Assembly: GCA_902797555.1 (NCBI GenBank) | Contig: CADBTM010000130.1 | Location: forward strand, 1 to 9,934 | DNA from: Oscillospiraceae bacterium | Lineage (GTDB): Bacteria > Bacillota > Clostridia > Oscillospirales > Butyricicoccaceae | DNA length: 9,934 bases | Reading direction: 5' to 3' | Part shown: positions 7,176 through 9,934 of the stretch, piece by piece | How the letters are laid out: the number at the start of each line of letters is the position of its first letter | How positions within the stretch are numbered: the first letter of the stretch is position 1 | Made by a program: the position numbers and the translations under genes | The notes under the pieces: generated by a model | What the model was told of the DNA's origin: nothing | The model's database searches: none | What the model saw: the letters and a program-made list of their open reading frames with translations, nothing else

Positions 7176-7646
7176 ATGAAAAAATGGATTTCCACTTTTT
7201 TGGCACTTCTGATGATCTTGGGCACCTGTTCCGTTTTAGTGTTTGCAGGCGGCGAAAATGAAACAAGTGAAGAACCTGCAGCTTTGACTCCTGAGGAGGA
7301 GATTCTTCCCTTGTCGCTGGAAGATGTTGGCCGCGAGATGCAAGAGGAAGGACCTGAGGTCGAAGCAGATCCTGACGATCTTACCAGAGCCGAGGACTGC
7401 GACAGATGCGGAAAAGGTACGATCCGCTTCCGTTATTATTATTACGGACCGTGGCTTTCGACCCCAGAGGTTCGGGAATGCGACTGCGGGGATCTCCCGT
7501 ATGGCATTTCGGCAACCCACGATGTTCAGGAGCGCACGGTAGATAAGATCTACTCATGCGATACCTGCACCTATACGTATTCTCTGCCGTATACGACTCA
7601 AGAGAGGGAATACTGCAATTACCATCACAGGTGGATTGATAACTGA
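7176..7646 (+). CDS. Small secreted acidic Cys-rich protein, possible zinc ribbon, function unknown
   Basis: I do not recognise this 156-residue protein. Residues 1-24 are a signal peptide: Lys-Lys, a hydrophobic core, and a likely signal peptidase I site after VFA (22-24). Cys18 in LGTC could be read as a weak lipobox, but Thr before Cys is unusual, so plain secretion is preferred. Residues 25-74 are a strongly acidic, low-complexity linker. The C-terminal part has paired ligands: C75-x2-C78, C102-x-C104, C128-x2-C131 and C147-x2-H150, plus H115 and H151. This is consistent with two zinc sites or disulphides. It also has a YYYY run at 87-90. The base composition is visibly less GC-rich than the neighbours. 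It has its own promoter, a good ribosome binding site and a terminator, so it is a single-gene unit. Roles such as metal binding, surface attachment or a small effector are all unproven. Confidence 0.8.
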   Translation: MKKWISTFLALLMILGTCSVLVFAGGENETSEEPAALTPEEEILPLSLEDVGREMQEEGPEVEADPDDLTRAEDCDRCGKGTIRFRYYYYGPWLSTPEVRECDCGDLPYGISATHDVQERTVDKIYSCDTCTYTYSLPYTTQEREYCNYHHRWIDN

Positions 7647-7661
7647 TCGTTACATTTTCTG

Positions 7662-7693
7662 GCCCGCACGGCGTCCGCCGTGCGGGCTTTTTT
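7662..7693 (+). terminator. Rho-independent terminator after the secreted Cys-rich protein gene
   Basis: A perfect 11-bp GC-rich stem (GCCCGCACGGC at 7662-7672 with its complement at 7677-7687), a 4-nt loop GTCC, then six T at 7688-7693. It lies 15 bp after the stop codon. Confidence 0.95.
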
Positions 7694-7715
7694 CTGCTGC
7701 CGGAGCTGCGGACGC

Positions 7716-7744
7716 TTGACAACAAGGCGGTTTTTCCTTATGAT
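7716..7744 (+). promoter_or_regulatory. Sigma-A promoter of deoC
   Basis: TTGACA (7716-7721), a 17-bp spacer, and TATGAT (7739-7744). The predicted transcription start is near 7751, which puts both copies of the leader direct repeat in the transcript. Confidence 0.8.
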
Positions 7745-7752
7745 AACGATGA

Positions 7753-7777
7753 TACAACCGAAACAGTACAACCGAAA
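7753..7777 (+). repeat. 11-bp direct repeat in the deoC leader
   Basis: TACAACCGAAA occurs at 7753-7763 and again at 7767-7777, start to start 14 bp. The second copy ends in the AAAGGA ribosome binding site (7775-7780). Placement between the -10 box and the start codon suggests a regulator-binding or leader-RNA role, which is inference. Confidence 0.7.
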
Positions 7778-7789
7778 GGAATCTTGATT

Positions 7790-8452
7790 ATGTCTATTGC
7801 TTCTTATATCGACCATACCCTGCTCAAGCAGAACGCCACCGCCGAGCAGATCGACCGCCTGTGCGCCGAGGCGGCGGAGTATCATTTCGCTTCGGTGTGC
7901 GTCAACCCCTGGTTCGTGCCCCGCTGCGTCAAAAACCTCAAGGACACCGGCGTAAAGGTGTGCACCGTCGTCGGCTTCCCTCTGGGCGCCACCACCACCG
8001 AGACCAAGGTCTTTGAGGCGCTGCAGGCCGTGCGCTCGGGCGCACAGGAGATCGACATGGTGATGAACGTCTGCGCCATGAAGTCGGGCAACCTCAAGGC
8101 CATCGAGCAGGAGATCCAGGCGCTGGCCGCCACCGTGGAGGGAAGCGCCATCCTCAAGGTCATCATTGAGACCTGTCTGCTCACCGACGAGGAAAAGGTG
8201 CTGGCCTGCCAGATCGCCAAGCGGGCGGGGGCGGACTATGTCAAAACGTCCACCGGCTTTTCCACCGGGGGCGCCACCGTGGAGGATATCGCCCTCATGC
8301 GCAAGACGGTGGGTGCGGAGATGGGCGTCAAGGCCTCGGGCGGCATCCGGGACTATGCCGCGGCAAAGGCCATGATAGCCGCGGGAGCCTCCCGCATCGG
8401 CGCCTCCGCCGGCGTCGCCATCGTGCAGGCGGAACGGGAGGAGAATAAGTAA
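7790..8452 (+). CDS. deoC: Deoxyribose-phosphate aldolase DeoC
   Basis: DeoC reversibly splits 2-deoxy-D-ribose 5-phosphate into glyceraldehyde 3-phosphate and acetaldehyde, the last step of deoxynucleoside breakdown. It is a cytoplasmic class I aldolase of TIM-barrel fold. The 220-residue product is of normal length for the short bacterial form. It shows IDHTLLK at the N-terminus, EIDMVMN with the catalytic Asp 89, the Schiff-base Lys 152 in YVKTSTGF, and the proton-relay Lys 181 in [12 protein letters not shown] at 7790 is preferred, with AAAGGA 9 nt upstream; an in-frame TTG at 7784 would leave only 3 nt. No other nucleoside-catabolism genes (deoA, deoB, deoD, cdd) adjoin it. It has its own promoter and ends before two hairpins, so it is probably transcribed alone. 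Confidence 0.96.
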   Translation: MSIASYIDHTLLKQNATAEQIDRLCAEAAEYHFASVCVNPWFVPRCVKNLKDTGVKVCTVVGFPLGATTTETKVFEALQAVRSGAQEIDMVMNVCAMKSGNLKAIEQEIQALAATVEGSAILKVIIETCLLTDEEKVLACQIAKRAGADYVKTSTGFSTGGATVEDIALMRKTVGAEMGVKASGGIRDYAAAKAMIAAGASRIGASAGVAIVQAEREENK

Positions 8453-8466
8453 GAGGTATACAATGA

Positions 8467-8511
8467 TATACAATTTCCCCATGAAGCCCTGCTTCGTGGG
8501 GAAATTGTATA
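8467..8511. repeat. 21-bp inverted repeat with 3-nt loop after deoC
   Basis: Arms 8467-8487 and 8491-8511 pair along all 21 positions with a single G-U, loop CCT. The octamer TATACAAT starts the left arm, occurs once more just before it (8457-8464), and is inverted at the end of the right arm (8504-8511). It begins 14 bp after the deoC stop. There is no uninterrupted T run directly after it (T-rich ATGTATTTGTGTATTTTT follows), so it may be a terminator, an mRNA 3'-end stabiliser, or a small repeat element. Confidence 0.9.
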
Positions 8512-8537
8512 CATGTATTTGTGTATTTTTGGACGCA

Positions 8538-8574
8538 AAAAAGCAGGTATTTTTTTCAAAAATACCTGCTTTTT
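8538..8574. terminator. Strong hairpin terminator between deoC and citD, possibly bidirectional
   Basis: A perfect 17-bp stem (8538-8554 with 8558-8574), loop TTC, core GCAGG/CCTGC flanked by A5 on the left and T5 on the right, then GTTATTTTT. The A/T flanks allow termination in either direction, though no gene converges on it from the right. It should insulate the cit operon from deoC. Confidence 0.85.
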
Positions 8575-8587
8575 GTTATTTTTCGGC

Positions 8588-8616
8588 TTGCTTTCGGAGA
8601 AAAATGCCTATATAAT
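8588..8616 (+). promoter_or_regulatory. Sigma-A promoter of the citDEF operon
   Basis: TTGCTT (8588-8593), a 17-bp spacer, and a perfect TATAAT (8611-8616). Transcription should start near 8623, at the left edge of an inverted repeat. Confidence 0.75.
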
Positions 8617-8622
8617 AATAGG

Positions 8623-8642
8623 GGAAAGCGTTACTGCTTTCC
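8623..8642 (+). promoter_or_regulatory. Inverted repeat at the predicted cit transcription start (operator candidate)
   Basis: GGAAAGC (8623-8629) and GCTTTCC (8636-8642) form a 7-bp perfect inverted repeat around GTTACT. GGAAAGCGTTAC partly resembles a catabolite-responsive (cre) site, but the right half departs from the consensus. It could be an operator for a cit regulator, a cre variant, or a 5' stabilising hairpin. Confidence 0.45.
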
Positions 8643-8677
8643 ACCAAAAATACGATACGATTAGGGAGCGTGAAACG

Positions 8678-8971
8678 ATGGAACTCATCAAAACAGGTAT
8701 GGCCGGCACCGTTGAGTCCGGCGATATCCTGGTCGAAGTGGAAAAGACCGGCGCCCAAGGCGTAGAGATCCAGCTGGACAGCACCGTTATGGGTCTTTAC
8801 GGACGCCAGATCCGTCAGGTCATTCAGGAGACCGTCGCCCAGTGCGGCGTGGATGGGATCAAGGTCACCGCGTCCGACAAGGGCGCGCTGGACTGCACCA
8901 TCCGTGCACGGGTCAAGACTGCCATCCTCCGTGCCTGTGACAGCTGTGATTACGGCTGGACCGTGAAATAA
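8678..8971 (+). CDS. citD: Citrate lyase gamma subunit, acyl carrier protein CitD
   Basis: CitD carries the 2'-(5''-phosphoribosyl)-3'-dephospho-CoA prosthetic group of citrate lyase and shuttles the acetyl and citryl groups between CitF and CitE in the cytoplasm. The 97-residue product matches family length. MAGTVESGDILVEV contains the expected attachment Ser 14, and ASDKGALDCTIRARV (65-79) is the conserved C-terminal block. The frame is open to 8513, but that includes the promoter and terminator; ATG at 8678 with AGGGAG (8663-8668) 9 nt upstream is the real start. It is the first gene of the operon, 13 bp before citE. The genes for making and attaching the prosthetic group (citX, citG) and for acetylating it (citC) are not in the window. 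Confidence 0.96.
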   Translation: MELIKTGMAGTVESGDILVEVEKTGAQGVEIQLDSTVMGLYGRQIRQVIQETVAQCGVDGIKVTASDKGALDCTIRARVKTAILRACDSCDYGWTVK

Positions 8972-8984
8972 GGAGGGGAATACG

Positions 8985-9893
8985 ATGCACGAAAAACAGA
9001 GACTGCGCCGCACCATGATGTTCATCCCGGGCAACAACCCCGGCATGATGCGTGACGCTCATATCTATGGCTCCGACTCCTTGATGTTTGACCTGGAAGA
9101 CTCGGTCTCCATGGCCGAAAAGGACGCCGCCCGTATGCTGGTTTACAACGCCCTCAAGACCATCGATTACGGCACCACCGAGCTGGTGGTCCGCATCAAC
9201 CCGCTGGATACCCCCTATGGCCGCGCCGACATCGAGGCCATGGTGTGCGCCGGCGCCCATGTGCTCCGCATGCCCAAGACCGAGCGCGCCGAGGATATCA
9301 TCGAGTGCGAAAAGGTCATTGAAGAGATGGAGATCAAGCACGGTATCCCCGTTGGCACCACCCTGATGATGGCCGCCATCGAGGGCGCCCTCGGCGTCAT
9401 CAACGCCTATGCCATCGCCACCTCCTCCAAGCGTCTGATCGGTATCGCTCTGGGCGCCGAGGACTTCTGCGCCAACATGAAATGCCAGCGCACCCTCAGC
9501 GGCGCCGAGCTGCAGCTCGCCCGCCAGACCATCGTCCTGGCCGCCCGTGCCGCCGGCATCGACGCGCTGGACACCGTCTATTCCGATGTGAACAACGAGG
9601 CGCAGCTTTTGTACGAGGCACGGCTCATCAAGGATCTGGGCTTTGACGGCAAATCGGTCATCAATCCCCGCCAGATCGCTCCCGTTCACTCGGTGTTCAA
9701 TCCCACCCAGAAGGACATTGACAAGGCGAAAAAGATCGTCGCCGCCATCAAGGAGGCCGAGGCCAGAGGCTCCGGCGTTATCAGCCTGAACGGCAAGATG
9801 GTGGATAAGCCCGTCGTGATCCGCGCCCAGCGCGTCATCGAGCTGGCGCTGGTTTCCGGCATCATCACCAAAGAGGAGGTCGAGTCGCTGTGA
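8985..9893 (+). CDS. citE: Citrate lyase beta subunit CitE (citryl-ACP lyase)
   Basis: CitE cleaves the citryl-ACP thioester to oxaloacetate and acetyl-ACP with Mg2+, the carbon-carbon bond-breaking step of citrate fermentation. The 302-residue product has the family start RRTMMFIPGNNPGMM, the FDLEDSV strand (35-41), Arg 70 in VVRINPLDTPYG, and probable metal ligands Glu 133 (AIEGALGV) and Asp 160 (GAEDFCANM), with DGKSVINPRQ (221-230) near the C-terminus. Length is normal. ATG at 8985 has a strong AGGAGGGG (8971-8978) that begins on the last base of the citD stop. Its TGA overlaps the citF GTG by 4 bp. Related HpcH/malyl-CoA lyases share the fold, but the citD and citF neighbours settle the assignment. 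Confidence 0.97.
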   Translation: MHEKQRLRRTMMFIPGNNPGMMRDAHIYGSDSLMFDLEDSVSMAEKDAARMLVYNALKTIDYGTTELVVRINPLDTPYGRADIEAMVCAGAHVLRMPKTERAEDIIECEKVIEEMEIKHGIPVGTTLMMAAIEGALGVINAYAIATSSKRLIGIALGAEDFCANMKCQRTLSGAELQLARQTIVLAARAAGIDALDTVYSDVNNEAQLLYEARLIKDLGFDGKSVINPRQIAPVHSVFNPTQKDIDKAKKIVAAIKEAEARGSGVISLNGKMVDKPVVIRAQRVIELALVSGIITKEEVESL

Positions 9894-9934
9894 AAAACGC
9901 AATCGGACACGAGCTCTCTCCCGAGCTGATGAAG
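9890..9934 (+). CDS. citF: Citrate lyase alpha subunit CitF, first 15 codons only
   Basis: CitF transfers CoA-like acyl carrier from acetyl-ACP to citrate, making citryl-ACP. A GTG at 9890 overlaps the citE stop as GTGA and reads MKNAIGHELSPELMK to the window end. This resembles the short Asn/Gly and Pro-containing N-terminus of clostridial CitF, and citF normally follows citE. The upstream GAGGAGG (9873-9879) lies 10 nt before the GTG, inside citE. The identity rests mainly on gene order, as too little sequence is present. Confidence 0.75.
   Translation, partial: MKNAIGHELSPELMK

Noticed and set aside
7625..8482. A 285-codon minus-strand frame opposite deoC
   Set aside because: deoC on the plus strand has all catalytic residues; the minus frame is Gly/His/Asp-rich and crosses the terminator and promoter region.
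8913..9902. A 329-codon open frame on the minus strand opposite citE
   Set aside because: It is the antisense shadow of citE, rich in Gly, His and Asp, with no motif and no ribosome binding site.

Overview
The window looks like chromosome from a GC-rich low-GC-phylum bacterium of class Clostridia, probably Oscillospiraceae/Ruminococcaceae or a close relative. The basis is the Firmicutes-type block ecfA1-ecfA2-ecfT-truA, AGGAGG-type ribosome binding sites, sigma-A promoters with 17-bp spacers, and a DUF5711-like protein next to CvpA. Species cannot be named from the sequence alone. There are no rRNA or tRNA genes, insertion sequences, CRISPR arrays or phage genes.

Left two thirds (1-6881, minus strand): one tightly packed run of eight genes, probably a single operon read right to left from a near-consensus promoter at 6936-6964. 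The order is an RlmI-like SAM methyltransferase, ecfA1, ecfA2, ecfT, truA, a DUF5711-like membrane-anchored protein, a CvpA-family membrane protein, and a ClpE-like AAA+ unfoldase cut by the window edge. The first seven genes abut or overlap by 4 to 17 bp. Only the Clp gene has a real gap before it (46 bp). EcfA1, EcfA2 and EcfT form the energising module of an ECF vitamin/micronutrient transporter; no substrate-binding S component is present. TruA and the methyltransferase modify RNA. The DUF5711, CvpA and Clp proteins are less understood and may concern the envelope or stress.

Middle (6882-7783): a divergent AT-rich intergenic region carries back-to-back promoters. To its right is a stand-alone gene for a small secreted, acidic, cysteine-rich protein of unknown function, with its own promoter and a textbook terminator.

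Right third (7784-9934, plus strand): deoC (deoxyribose-phosphate aldolase) has its own promoter and a leader with an 11-bp direct repeat. It is followed by two strong hairpins, one a 21-bp inverted repeat and one a terminator. Then citD-citE-citF begins, encoding citrate lyase (citrate to acetate plus oxaloacetate), from a separate promoter with an inverted repeat at the predicted transcription start. Only the first 15 codons of citF are inside.

Most of the window is recognisable housekeeping and metabolic genes, and I do not see clear evidence of a new defence or mobile system. The items most worth following are the secreted Cys/His protein, the hairpin and repeat elements around deoC, and the join of the ECF/truA block to DUF5711, CvpA and a zinc-finger Clp ATPase.
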